From Agromyces lapidis (GTDB taxonomy: Bacteria; Actinomycetota; Actinomycetes; Actinomycetales; Microbacteriaceae): 64,000 nucleotides of DNA. The DNA is taken from positions 124,001 through 188,000 of the forward strand of contig NZ_WBIQ01000008.1 of NCBI RefSeq assembly GCF_009749405.1, written 5' to 3'. The translations under genes were made by a program, and so were the position numbers. Every line of letters begins with the position of its first letter. Position 1 is the first letter of the stretch. Of this stretch, positions 8,652-16,482 are shown one piece after another. The notes below the pieces were generated by a model. That model had not been told where the DNA came from and ran no database searches. It worked only from the letters and a program-made list of their open reading frames with translations.

Positions 8652-9077
8652 ATGCCCCACACCACCGCCGCACTCGAGGGCTTCCTCGCGCTCGGTGACT
8701 CGAAGTACATCCGGCTCACGACCTTCCGCCGCACCGGCATCGCCGTGCACACCCCGGTCTGGGTCGTGCGCGACGGCTCGCGCCTGCTCGTGACGACCGT
8801 GGCGGGCTCCGGCAAGGTCCGGCGTCTGGCGCACACCGAGCGGGTGCAGCTCGTGGCATCCGATGTGCGCGGAACCCTCGTCGACGACGCGACCGCCGTC
8901 GAGGCGATCGCCCGCGTCGACGACAGCGACGAGGTGCGTGCGGTGCTCGACGCGGCGCTCACGGCGAAGTACGGCGACCGGTACCGCGAGATCCGCACCG
9001 CGCGCGAGGCGCGCGTCCCCGGGTCGCGATCGACCGCGCTCGTGATCGAGCTCGCCGCGGCGGCGCCGCTCGGCTGA
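8652..9077 (+). CDS. PPOX-class F420-dependent oxidoreductase
   Basis: 141 residues with the split-barrel flavin/F420-binding fold of PPOX-class enzymes. Visible pieces are the core strands IRLTTFRRTGIAVHTPVWVV and RLLVTTVAGSGKVRRLAHTERVQL, where the Lys-x-Arg-Arg segment normally contacts the cofactor phosphate. A VPGSRSTALVIEL C-terminal strand closes the barrel. Family members reduce small organic substrates with deazaflavin F420. A second deazaflavin-type enzyme at 18.6 kb supports an F420-using host. The gene follows the ABC-F gene by 41 bp and lacks a clear ribosome-binding site. The substrate is unknown. Confidence 0.85.
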   Translation: MPHTTAALEGFLALGDSKYIRLTTFRRTGIAVHTPVWVVRDGSRLLVTTVAGSGKVRRLAHTERVQLVASDVRGTLVDDATAVEAIARVDDSDEVRAVLDAALTAKYGDRYREIRTAREARVPGSRSTALVIELAAAAPLG

Positions 9078-9138
9078 GCTCAGGTCGCGCGTGCAGCCGG
9101 GGGCTGACGCCGTCGGCGGGGTGTGCGAGCATGTGCGC

Positions 9139-10002
9139 ATGCCCGAGTCACCGGAAGTGCAGGCACTGGCCGAAGAACTCGGCGCCCGGCTCACGGGCCG
9201 AGCGCTCACCGGCGTCGACGTCGTCGAGTTCCGCATTGAGAAGACGCGCGCCAGGCCGCCCGAGTCGCTCGTCGGCGAGCGGGTGACGGGTGTCGCGCGG
9301 CACGGCAAGCTCGTCGACCTCGTGTTCGGATCGGCCGGCCACCTCGTCGTCTCCCTCGGCCGCCATGGCTGGGCGCGGTGGGCGGCGACCGCCGACGGGT
9401 CGAAGGCGAGCGGTGTCGAGTCCGGCGATCCGCCGCCGCCCACCCTTGCGACGCTCTCGTTCGGCGACGCCGACGACGTCGAACTGACCGACGCGGGAGA
9501 CTGGGTCTCGCTCGGCGTCTGGGTCGTCGACGATCCGCGCGAGGTGCCGGCCGTGGCGAAGCTCGGTCCCGACCCCGCCGATCCGGCGTTCAGCCGGGCG
9601 GAGTTCGATGCGGCCGTGGTCGGACGCCGCAAGCAGAGCAAGGCGATCCTGCAGGAGCAGGAGTCGCTCGCCGGCATCGGCAACGCGTACTCCGACGAGA
9701 TCCTGCACGTGGCGAAGGCCTCGCCCGTCGCGCACGCGGCGAGCCTCGACGCCCGGGCGCTCGACGCACTCTACGCGGCCACGGTGGGCGTCGTGCGCGG
9801 AGCCGTCGACGCGCGCCGCGGCGTGCCGATCGACCGGCTCAAGGCCGAGAAGGTCGCCGCGATGCGGGTGCACGGCCGGGCCGGCGAACCGTGCCCGGTG
9901 TGCGGCGATGAGGTGCGCGAGTTCTCGTTCGCGAGCACGACCGCCGAGTACTGCCCGACGTGCCAGACGGGCGGTGAGCTGCTGCCGCTGCGACCCGCGT
10001 AG
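9139..10002 (+). CDS. Fpg/Nei family DNA glycosylase (paralogue 1)
   Basis: 287 residues. After Met removal the N-terminus is PESPEVQ, so the catalytic Pro and adjacent Glu of Fpg/Nei enzymes are kept, although the usual Leu is Ser. The beta-hairpin Lys lies in RHGKLVDLVF. The helix-two-turn-helix region is QEQESLAGIGNAYSDEILH, with the conserved Asn. A C-terminal zinc finger (CPVCG...YCPTCQTGG) completes the enzyme. Such proteins excise oxidised bases from DNA through a Schiff-base intermediate and nick the strand. The start codon ATG carries no ribosome-binding site. A second paralogue lies 6.5 kb downstream at 16.5 kb. Confidence 0.9.
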   Translation: MPESPEVQALAEELGARLTGRALTGVDVVEFRIEKTRARPPESLVGERVTGVARHGKLVDLVFGSAGHLVVSLGRHGWARWAATADGSKASGVESGDPPPPTLATLSFGDADDVELTDAGDWVSLGVWVVDDPREVPAVAKLGPDPADPAFSRAEFDAAVVGRRKQSKAILQEQESLAGIGNAYSDEILHVAKASPVAHAASLDARALDALYAATVGVVRGAVDARRGVPIDRLKAEKVAAMRVHGRAGEPCPVCGDEVREFSFASTTAEYCPTCQTGGELLPLRPA

Positions 10003-10014
10003 ACCGGCGGCCCG

Positions 10015-10037
10015 AGAACCGAGATGACCTCGGTTCT
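10015..10037 (+). terminator. hairpin terminator after the first Fpg/Nei gene
   Basis: Nine-base-pair perfect stem AGAACCGAG / CTCGGTTCT around a 5-nt loop, 13 bp past the stop codon, followed by TCGTC. There is no long U-tract, as is common in high-GC actinobacteria. Confidence 0.55.
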
Positions 10038-10123
10038 TCGTCGGCCCCTAGACTGCGAGGAGCGAAGGTCGGTCGGGGGACACCGTCGCGAGTCGGTTCC
10101 TCCACCTGGGGAGGGGACCCGGA

Positions 10124-11824
10124 ATGCGTCGCGTGGTGCACGGGGGAATGATCGCGATCGCGATCGCAGCGGTGGCCGGGGCGTCGGCGATGTCTCCTGC
10201 TGTCGCATCGGAGTCGATCGGGCCGGCAGCGCCGAGCGCCCCGCCGAGCGCGTCGCCGACGGCTGAACCGAGCGAGTCGGATCCGCCGAGCGACCAGGAT
10301 TCGCCTGACGAGTCGACTCCTCCGAGCGAATCGCCGACGATCGAACCGACGGCCCCCGCCGAACCGTCGGTCGCCCCGACGCCCGTCGAGTCCGAGGCGC
10401 CCGCACCGGGCGATTCCTCAGGGCCCGCTCCGGAACCGTCCCCTCAGGCGCCATCCCGCTTCGCGGCCGCCGCGCAGACGACGATCGCACCGTTCGCCGC
10501 CGGCGTGCAGCGCGTCTCCGGCGCGGACCGGTACGAGACCGCGGTCGCCCTCTCCCAGCGGTTCGCTCCGAACGTTCCGGTGCTCTATCTCGCGACGGGC
10601 ACCGACTTCCCCGATGCGCTGACCGCGGCCTCGGCGGCCGCGCTCCGCGGCGGACCGCTGCTGCTCACCCAGCGCGATGCGCTCCCGAGCACGGTCCGTG
10701 CCGAGATCGTCCGCCTCGCACCCGCGCGAATCGTGGTCGTCGGAGGCGAATCAGTCGTCGGCGCCTCCGTCTTCGACGAACTCGCAGGCCTGACGCCGAG
10801 CCGTGTCCGCATCGGCGGCCAGAATCGGTACGAGACGGGCGAGCGGCTGGTCGCCGAGGCGTTCCCGACGGCGACGCAGGCGTTCGTCGCGACGGGGCGA
10901 GGGTTCGCCGACGCGCTGGCCGCCAGCGCCGCGGCCGGTGCCGTCGATGCCCCCGTGTTCCTCGTCGACGGACTCGCGACGACGGTGCGGCCCAGCACCA
11001 TCGCCGCCATGCGCGAGCTCGGCGTGCGCACGGTGCGGATCGCCGGCGGCACCGGCGCGGTGAGTGCGTCGATCGCGCGCCAGTTCACCTCGAACGGGTT
11101 CTCGGTGCAACGGCACGAGGGTCTCGACCGTTATCTGACGGCGGGCGCGATCAACGCCGCGGTGTTCGGCTCGACGTCGGGCTCCATCAGCAGCGCTTTC
11201 CTCGCCACCGGCACGGACTTCGCCGATGCCCTCGCCGGGGCGGCCCTCGCCGGCGGACTCGGCGCCCCGCTCTACCTGACCCAGCAGGCCTGCATCCCGC
11301 ACCCGGTGTGGGTCGCGCTGAACCAGCTCGCACCGCCGAGCAGGGTGATCATCGGCGGGACCGCCGTCGTCGGCGATGCCGTCGCGGCGAACACTCCGTG
11401 CGCGATGGTCTGGGCGAAGCCGGCCGCCGGCCGGATCACCGACGGGTTCGGGCCGCGCGATCCGATCTGCACCCCCAGCGGGTGCAGCCAGTCCGTGCAT
11501 CGCGGCGTCGATCTCGGGACCGGCTGTCGGGCGCCCATCTACGCCGCGTCGGGCGGCCGGGTCGGCACGGCGGGATGGGTCGGCACCTACGGCAACTTCG
11601 TGAGGATCTCGCACGGGGCCGGGATCGAGACGGCGTACGCCCACATGGTCGACGGCGGGATCCTCGTGCGTGCGGGCCAACTCGTGCGGGCCGGGCAGCA
11701 GATCGGATGGACGGGGGCCACCGGCGCGGCGACCGGGTGCCACCTGCACTTCGAGGTCATCAAGAACGGGACCCAGATCGACCCGGTGCCGTTCATGCTG
11801 CAGCGCGGAATCCGTCTGGGCTGA
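10124..11824 (+). CDS. secreted M23 endopeptidase with three cell-wall-binding CWB2 repeats
   Basis: 566 residues. A signal peptide (residues about 1-29, cleaved near PAVASES) is followed by a low-complexity Pro/Ser/Glu linker (30-120). Three cell-wall-binding repeat 2 domains then begin at about 126 (RVSGADRYETA), 226 (RIGGQNRYETG) and 328 (EGLDRYLTAG), each with the AT.. FADAL motif. The C-terminus (about 430-560) is a LytM/M23 zinc peptidase: HRGVDL supplies the first His and Asp, YAHM the loop, and CHLHFE the HxH. It should cleave peptidoglycan cross-links while tethered to the wall. Extra cysteines flank the first metal motif (CTPSGC and GTGC) and could form a disulphide. GAGGGG precedes the ATG. 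Confidence 0.9.
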   Translation: MRRVVHGGMIAIAIAAVAGASAMSPAVASESIGPAAPSAPPSASPTAEPSESDPPSDQDSPDESTPPSESPTIEPTAPAEPSVAPTPVESEAPAPGDSSGPAPEPSPQAPSRFAAAAQTTIAPFAAGVQRVSGADRYETAVALSQRFAPNVPVLYLATGTDFPDALTAASAAALRGGPLLLTQRDALPSTVRAEIVRLAPARIVVVGGESVVGASVFDELAGLTPSRVRIGGQNRYETGERLVAEAFPTATQAFVATGRGFADALAASAAAGAVDAPVFLVDGLATTVRPSTIAAMRELGVRTVRIAGGTGAVSASIARQFTSNGFSVQRHEGLDRYLTAGAINAAVFGSTSGSISSAFLATGTDFADALAGAALAGGLGAPLYLTQQACIPHPVWVALNQLAPPSRVIIGGTAVVGDAVAANTPCAMVWAKPAAGRITDGFGPRDPICTPSGCSQSVHRGVDLGTGCRAPIYAASGGRVGTAGWVGTYGNFVRISHGAGIETAYAHMVDGGILVRAGQLVRAGQQIGWTGATGAATGCHLHFEVIKNGTQIDPVPFMLQRGIRLG

Positions 11825-11866
11825 GCGCCGCGACGCCGTTCGCGGTGGGGTCTCCGACGGCGGTCG

Positions 11867-12760
11867 TCAGGCCTCGGCGTCGAGACAGACCACGTCGTGC
11901 ACCCAGGCGCCGTCGTACTCGTCACCGCCGAAGACCAGGAGCTTGCGACTCTGGGCGGCGAGCGTGAGTTCGCGCTCCTCGGAGTGGACGGTCTTCCCGC
12001 TCCCGTCGCTGAACTCCAGCGAGACGGTGGCGCGCGAGCAGTCGGCTTCGGGGATGAGGGCCATCTGCCAGCACCCGAGTTCGAAGGTCGTCGGGCACTC
12101 GGCGTCGTAGCGTCCGTCGTTGAAGAGCTCGAGCGCGGCCGGGAAGGTGAAGCCCGACTCCCGGGCCTCGTAGCGCACGTAGTCGGGCAGTTCCTCCGCG
12201 GCTTCGAACTGGTTGGAATCGGCGGCGAGCCGCTGTCCGAGGGCCACCGCACCGAACCCGATCCCGACGACGAGCGCCAGCAGGAGTACGCAGCCGGCGG
12301 CGATGCCGACGATCCAGCCCGTCGCCAGGCCGCGTCTCGGGGGCTGTGCCGGCGCGCCGAAGTGCGCCGCGGGCGCGAGGCCGGCCGCGGCCGGAGGTGC
12401 GCCGGCGGGTGTTCCGGCGGCCGTTCCGGCGGCCACCGCGTCCGCCCAGCGGGAGGGTGCGCCGCTCCCGGGAGCGATCGGGGCCCAGTTCGCGGGGCCC
12501 GACGGCGAGATCCACGCGGTCGCGCTCGGTGACGCGGGCCGCCACACGGCCGCCGAGCCCGTCGCCTCGGCCAGCAGCACCGCTCGTGCCGCGTCGAGCG
12601 ATGCGACCCACCTCACCGCCGCGGCGCGCTCGGCGCGGTCGGGGTAGCGCGAGGGGTGGCGCGCCCATACCTCCGCTCGATGCGCCGCATCGATCTGCTC
12701 GACGGTCAGCGGCACGGCAGGTGGGAGGCGCAGGGCGGCGCGAGCGGTGATCGGGTCCAC
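11867..12760 (-). CDS. J-domain-like single-pass membrane protein
   Basis: 297 residues. The first 65 (AALRLPPAVPLTVEQIDAAH, then WARHPSRYPD and AVRWVASLDAARAVLL) resemble a DnaJ-type helical hairpin in which HPD is replaced by HPS. An Ala/Pro-rich linker follows, then one membrane helix (GWIVGIAAGCVLLLALVVGI, about 155-180) and an extracellular domain of about 115 residues with four cysteines. The HPS change would be expected to abolish DnaK stimulation, so a chaperone role is doubtful. The GTG start is supported by TATGAT exactly 6 nt upstream, a leaderless promoter; the in-frame ATG further upstream adds a peptide with no conservation pattern. The family is not one I can name. Confidence 0.65.
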   Translation of the reverse strand: MDPITARAALRLPPAVPLTVEQIDAAHRAEVWARHPSRYPDRAERAAAVRWVASLDAARAVLLAEATGSAAVWRPASPSATAWISPSGPANWAPIAPGSGAPSRWADAVAAGTAAGTPAGAPPAAAGLAPAAHFGAPAQPPRRGLATGWIVGIAAGCVLLLALVVGIGFGAVALGQRLAADSNQFEAAEELPDYVRYEARESGFTFPAALELFNDGRYDAECPTTFELGCWQMALIPEADCSRATVSLEFSDGSGKTVHSEERELTLAAQSRKLLVFGGDEYDGAWVHDVVCLDAEA

Positions 12761-12821
12761 GACGTGATCATAGGGCCGGCGGACGACGCTCGCGCGGCAC
12801 CGCGGCACCGCGGTGACGGCG

Positions 12822-13040
12822 TCAGGCCACTGCGAGCGGTGTGCCACCTGCGCGCACCCGGCTGACGGCCTCGGGGGCGGCGGTGAATCGGCCGGCCTCG
12901 CCGTCGGGCGTGACGTACTGCACGCGTATGCCCCGGCCGACCCGCGTGATCTTGGTCACCTCGTAGGTGCGATCGGCCGCGCTCACGAGCGTGTCGCCGA
13001 CCCGCAGCTCGCGAGTCTGTCGCAGTTCGATGACCTCCAT
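12822..13040 (-). CDS. small conserved-looking protein of unknown function
   Basis: 72 residues with a predicted all-beta character: LRVGDTLVSAADRTYEVTKI and GIRVQYVTPDGEAGRF suggest a small SH3- or KOW-like barrel. No membrane segment, signal or catalytic motif is present. The ATG is abutted by a 17-bp inverted repeat, so expression is probably regulated at the 5' end. It stands alone between the J-like membrane protein and the DUF4180 gene, all on the minus strand. I do not recognise the family. Confidence 0.6.
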   Translation of the reverse strand: MEVIELRQTRELRVGDTLVSAADRTYEVTKITRVGRGIRVQYVTPDGEAGRFTAAPEAVSRVRAGGTPLAVA

Positions 13041-13057
13041 GCTGAGAGTGTCTCAGC
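13041..13057. promoter_or_regulatory. inverted repeat directly against a start codon
   Basis: GCTGAGA-GTG-TCTCAGC, two perfect 7-bp arms with a 3-bp centre, ends at the base before the ATG of the 72-residue gene. As DNA it could be an operator; as RNA it would be a short hairpin occluding the start. There is no separate ribosome-binding site. Confidence 0.45.
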
Positions 13058-13103
13058 ACCCACCGACATTCGCGCTCGCTGTATCGACCGGCCCGGGCCG
13101 AGC

Positions 13104-13460
13104 TCAGCCGAGCTTGGCCGCGAGCGACGCCTCATCCGGCACGAACCAGACGTGACCCCCGCGATTCGACTCCCAGATGAAGTCGCGCAGCGCAGTGCTC
13201 GCCTCGACCTGTTCGGCGATGTCGCCGATGATCGCGAGTCGCAGGCGGTAGTTCACGAGCTTCTGGGCGATCTCGCCGGCGATTCCGCTGGAGAGGTCGA
13301 AGAAGTCGGGGTCGAGTCGTTCGACGGGCACCGCGACGACCGTCGCGGCGTGCGCCCATGCGTCGCCCACCAGGTCGGCCGCATCGTCGGGCGTCGAGAC
13401 CGCTGGGCCGTCGCTCGCCAGGATCAGCACCCGGACGCCGTTCTTCTCGTCGATGCGCAT
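13104..13460 (-). CDS. DUF4180 domain protein
   Basis: 118 residues covering one DUF4180 domain (a STAS-like alpha/beta fold). Recognisable parts are VRVLILASDGPAVSTPDDAADLVGDAW, VAVPVERLDPDFFDLSSGIAGEIAQKL and LRLAIIGDIAEQVEASTALRDFIWESNRG as successive blocks. The family function is unknown; it is often a stand-alone cytosolic protein, as here. The ATG at 13460 is preceded at exactly 6 nt by TAGGGT with no purine-rich ribosome-binding site, so a leaderless transcript is likely. Confidence 0.85.
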   Translation of the reverse strand: MRIDEKNGVRVLILASDGPAVSTPDDAADLVGDAWAHAATVVAVPVERLDPDFFDLSSGIAGEIAQKLVNYRLRLAIIGDIAEQVEASTALRDFIWESNRGGHVWFVPDEASLAAKLG

Positions 13461-13603
13461 GCCTCGACCCTAACCCGGGCGGTGCTGCGGCGCATCCGCA
13501 ACTCGACCTCGCGCGCGACCCGGCCTTCGCGCGTCGCCGGCGCCCGGGCTCGAGACGCCCATCGCGCGCGGGATAGACAGCCGGGCGGCGCGCTGTCAAC
13601 CCG

Positions 13604-13632
13604 TTGAGGGTGCGCTGGCGCCTGCCTAGCGT
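13604..13632 (+). promoter_or_regulatory. sigma-70-type promoter for the csbD-like gene
   Basis: TTGAGG (13604-13609), a 17-bp spacer and TAGCGT (13627-13632), followed by about 60 bp of leader to the CsbD-like start. Read from the sequence alone; no start site is known. Confidence 0.5.
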
Positions 13633-13694
13633 TGGAACCACGACGCGTTGCGACCCGCACGAGTCGAGCGACATCGATTTCCGAGGAGGATCCC

Positions 13695-13877
13695 ATGGGA
13701 ACCGAAGACAAGATGGGCAACGCCGCCGAGCGCATGGCCGGCAAGGCGAAGGAGGGCGTCGGCAAGCTGACCGACGACGAGCGACTCGAGGCCGAGGGCA
13801 AGGCCGACCAGGTCAAGGCCGACGTCAAGGACGCCGGCGAGAAGGTCAAGGACGCAGTGGACGACGCGACGAACTGA
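13695..13877 (+). CDS. CsbD family stress-response protein
   Basis: 60 residues, nearly all Lys, Glu, Asp and Ala, with the CsbD pattern: KMGNAAERMAGKAKEGVGKL, then DERLEAEGKADQVKADV. CsbD-type proteins are small, natively flexible general-stress proteins; the molecular role is unknown. GAGGAG lies 6 bp before the ATG. It is followed at 36 bp by a small membrane protein gene, probably in the same transcript, and the pair ends in a strong hairpin. Confidence 0.92.
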   Translation: MGTEDKMGNAAERMAGKAKEGVGKLTDDERLEAEGKADQVKADVKDAGEKVKDAVDDATN

Positions 13878-13913
13878 TCGCCGGCACCCCGACAGAATGC
13901 GAAAGGAACCATC

Positions 13914-14171
13914 ATGAGCATCGGGCTCGGAATCCTGCTCGTGGCGATCGGTGCCGTCCTCACGTACGCCCTGAACGTCACGGTCGACTGGATCGACCTC
14001 GATCTCGTCGGCATGATCCTGATGATCGCGGGGGCGATCGTCACGGTCCTCGGCATCGTGTTCGCGGTACGCCGCCGACGGAGCATCACGGAGACCCGTG
14101 CGGTCGCCGACCCCGTCTCCGGCGAACGCGTCACTCGCACCGAGGATCGCGTCGCACCACCCGAGGTGTGA
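13914..14171 (+). CDS. DUF6458 family two-helix membrane protein
   Basis: 85 residues. Two membrane helices (about 3-22 and 32-52) are joined by the conserved turn NVTVDWIDLDLVG, the hallmark of DUF6458. A basic cytoplasmic RRRR motif and a short polar tail follow. The family is widespread in actinobacteria and has no known biochemical role. AAAGGA lies 8 bp before the ATG. It lies downstream of the CsbD gene and upstream of a terminator, suggesting a two-gene stress transcript. Confidence 0.85.
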   Translation: MSIGLGILLVAIGAVLTYALNVTVDWIDLDLVGMILMIAGAIVTVLGIVFAVRRRRSITETRAVADPVSGERVTRTEDRVAPPEV

Positions 14172-14184
14172 CGCGGGGGAAACG

Positions 14185-14220
14185 GACGGATGCCACGGGG
14201 GAGACCCCGTGGCATCCGTC
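14185..14220 (+). terminator. strong hairpin terminator
   Basis: A 16-bp perfect stem (outer part GACGGATGCCACGGGG) around GAGA, 13 bp past the DUF6458 stop and followed by TTCTC. The GGATGCCACGGGG arm is shared with the terminator after typA at 49.9 kb. Confidence 0.75.
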
Positions 14221-14347
14221 TTCTCGTGGCGTTCGCGAGGAATCTCGCCGACGCGTGCAAGACTCGCGGCACGGGTGACACAGACAGTTCGTGAGGATCG
14301 CGAGTTCCAGTGCCGCCGCCGATGACGACGTGACCGAGGGGGTGGCG

Positions 14348-14887
14348 ATGACCGCGCCCCCCGGTGAGCCCGACGCGGTCCCCGACGGCGGGAGCGCCGC
14401 AGAGACCGCGTGGTTCACCGAGGTCGTGCGCGAGCACGCCGGGGCGCTGGTGCGCTACTTCGCCCGACGCGGCCCCCGGCAGGACGCCGAGGACCTCGCC
14501 GCCGAGGTCTTCGCCACCGCATGGCGCCGGCGCGACGACGTGCCCCGCGACGCCGTGCTGCCGTGGCTCTACCGCACCGCGGGGTTCACCCTCGCGAACC
14601 ACCGGCGCAAGCACGTCGACCTCCCGGTCGACGAGGTGCCAGAGTCGGGGGCGGCACGCGTCGCGGACGACCCCGAACTCAGCGCCCTGTTCGACGCCGA
14701 GCTCCGCGGGGCGCTCGAGAGCGTCGGCGAACGCGACCGGCGCATCCTGCTGCTGCACGCCTGGGAGGGGCTCGGCGGCGCCGAACTCGCCGCCGTGCTC
14801 GGCATCTCCCGCTCGGGGGCCGACGCCGCGCTCTCCCGCGCCCGCAAGCGGCTGCGCGAGGCGTGGGGCGAACGACTCACCTTCTGA
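14348..14887 (+). CDS. ECF-type RNA polymerase sigma factor
   Basis: 179 residues with region 2 (RYFARRGPRQDAEDLAAEVF and AVLPWLYRTAG, about 40-95) and region 4 (RRILLLHAWEGLGGAELAAV, LGISRSGADAALSRARKRL, about 125-172). Regions 1 and 3 are absent, as expected for ECF sigma factors. It would direct RNA polymerase to a small regulon. GAGGGGG lies just upstream of the ATG; an in-frame ATG 57 bp upstream adds a Ser/Ala stretch and has no ribosome-binding site. The next gene encodes a single-pass membrane protein and starts 88 bp downstream, an arrangement typical of a sigma factor with its membrane-bound regulator. Confidence 0.9.
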   Translation: MTAPPGEPDAVPDGGSAAETAWFTEVVREHAGALVRYFARRGPRQDAEDLAAEVFATAWRRRDDVPRDAVLPWLYRTAGFTLANHRRKHVDLPVDEVPESGAARVADDPELSALFDAELRGALESVGERDRRILLLHAWEGLGGAELAAVLGISRSGADAALSRARKRLREAWGERLTF

Positions 14888-14975
14888 GTCCCGCCGTCAC
14901 TGCAAGATCCGGGATGCCTCGGACACATCCAGTTCAGAAGCACGCGTCGGCACAGCACCCACGGAGGCGATCGAG

Positions 14976-16397
14976 ATGAACCGCGACAACGACCACGACG
15001 ACGAGACCCAGCCCGACGAGATCGACCCGGTCGCACTGCTGCGTGCCGCCGACCCGGCCGCGGGCGTCGAGCCCACTGCGGGGTTCGCCGACGAGGTGGT
15101 CGCCAGGGCGACCGCCGCAAGCGACTCGATCACCGCGGCCGCTCCCGAGACCACGGCGCCGGAGGCGGGTGATCCCGCGCCGGTGACCGACCTCGGCGCC
15201 GAGCGCACCCGACGCCGGCCCCGCTGGCTGCCGATCGCGGCCGCCGCCGCGTCGGTCGCGATCGTCGGCGCCGCGGGCTTCTGGCTCGGCGGCGCGACGA
15301 GCTCGGCGAACCTCGCGTCGAACGCCGCCCCGCCGATCTCCCTCCAGGGCGTGGGTGAAGGCTCCATGGGAGTCACCGACGCCGCAGGCGCTCCGGAGAT
15401 GACCATGGGTGCCGACCAGAAGATGATGGGCGGCAGCGGCGCGGCCGACTCGATGTACCAGTACGGCTGGGGGCGCCACGTCTTCACCAGTTCGGGGCTC
15501 TCCGAGGAGGGGGGCGACGCGCCCGGCTACGCCTACGACTCGGGTGCCGAAGGCACCGAAGCGCGCGTCGCCGCGCTCGCCGCGGAGCTCGGCGTCGAGG
15601 GCGAGGTCGAACTGCGCGACGGCAGCTGGATCGTCGGCCCGCCGGACGGCACAGGGCCGATGCTCTCGGTCGGCCTCGACGGCGCACTGAGCTTCTGGTT
15701 CAACGACCCGGCGACCAACCCGTGGGACTGCGGTGTGGTGCCGCTCCCGGGTGAGACGACCGAGAGCTCGGAACCCATCGCCCCGGTCGACCCCGTCGAA
15801 CCGTGCGAGCCGACCGGCACCGCTCCGAGTGAGGCCGCCGCGATCGACGCCTTGCGTTCGCTCATCGCCGCCTCGGGCGCCGACCCCGACGGCTTCGAGT
15901 ACTCCTCGGAGACGTGGGAGGAATCGCCGACGCGGTACGCCCAGGCATGGCCCGTCGTCGACGGGCAGCGACTCGACCAGGGCTGGTCGCTCGAGCTCGC
16001 CGCTGAGGGCACCGTCAACGCCTCGGGCTCACTCGCCGCGATCGTCGCGATCGGCGACTACCCGATCGTGAGCGAGCAGGAGGGCTTCGAGCGGCTCTCA
16101 GACATCCGCTTCGGTGCGCAGATGACGGCGATGCCCCTGGCCGCCCGCGAGGGCGAGGCCCTGACCGAGGAGTGGGTGCCGCCGACCGCGCCGCCCGCGA
16201 CGCCCGGCGAGGGCACCGCGGTGTCGTGGCCCGTCGACGACGTCGAGATCGTCGACGCCCGCCTCGGCCTCACCACGCAGTGGCAGCCCGACGGCAGCGT
16301 GCTCGTCGTGCCGGCGTACGAGTTCACCGACGCCGACGGCGGAACCTGGTCGGTCATCGCCGTGGCCGACTCGTCGCTCGACTTCTCGGCCGAGTAG
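14976..16397 (+). CDS. single-pass membrane protein paired with the ECF sigma factor
   Basis: 473 residues. A short acidic cytoplasmic N-terminus (DEIDPVALLRAADPAAG, about 15-35) is followed by RRRPRW and one membrane helix (LPIAAAAASVAIVGAAGFWL, about 85-108). The remaining 365 residues are extracytoplasmic and carry two cysteines (WDCGVVPL and VEPCEP). Placement right after an ECF sigma gene and the in/out topology suggest a regulator or sensor for that sigma factor. However, I see no zinc-binding anti-sigma motif and no ASD helix pattern that I can identify with certainty, so the anti-sigma role is inference. GGAGG lies 8 bp before the ATG. Confidence 0.7.
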   Translation: MNRDNDHDDETQPDEIDPVALLRAADPAAGVEPTAGFADEVVARATAASDSITAAAPETTAPEAGDPAPVTDLGAERTRRRPRWLPIAAAAASVAIVGAAGFWLGGATSSANLASNAAPPISLQGVGEGSMGVTDAAGAPEMTMGADQKMMGGSGAADSMYQYGWGRHVFTSSGLSEEGGDAPGYAYDSGAEGTEARVAALAAELGVEGEVELRDGSWIVGPPDGTGPMLSVGLDGALSFWFNDPATNPWDCGVVPLPGETTESSEPIAPVDPVEPCEPTGTAPSEAAAIDALRSLIAASGADPDGFEYSSETWEESPTRYAQAWPVVDGQRLDQGWSLELAAEGTVNASGSLAAIVAIGDYPIVSEQEGFERLSDIRFGAQMTAMPLAAREGEALTEEWVPPTAPPATPGEGTAVSWPVDDVEIVDARLGLTTQWQPDGSVLVVPAYEFTDADGGTWSVIAVADSSLDFSAE

Positions 16398-16482
16398 GGG
16401 ACTCGGCGGAAGGGGGCGTGCGCGTCGGGTGCGGTGGCACCCGGCGCGTGCGTTCGTCGGCGGTCGGTGACAGGATGCCACT

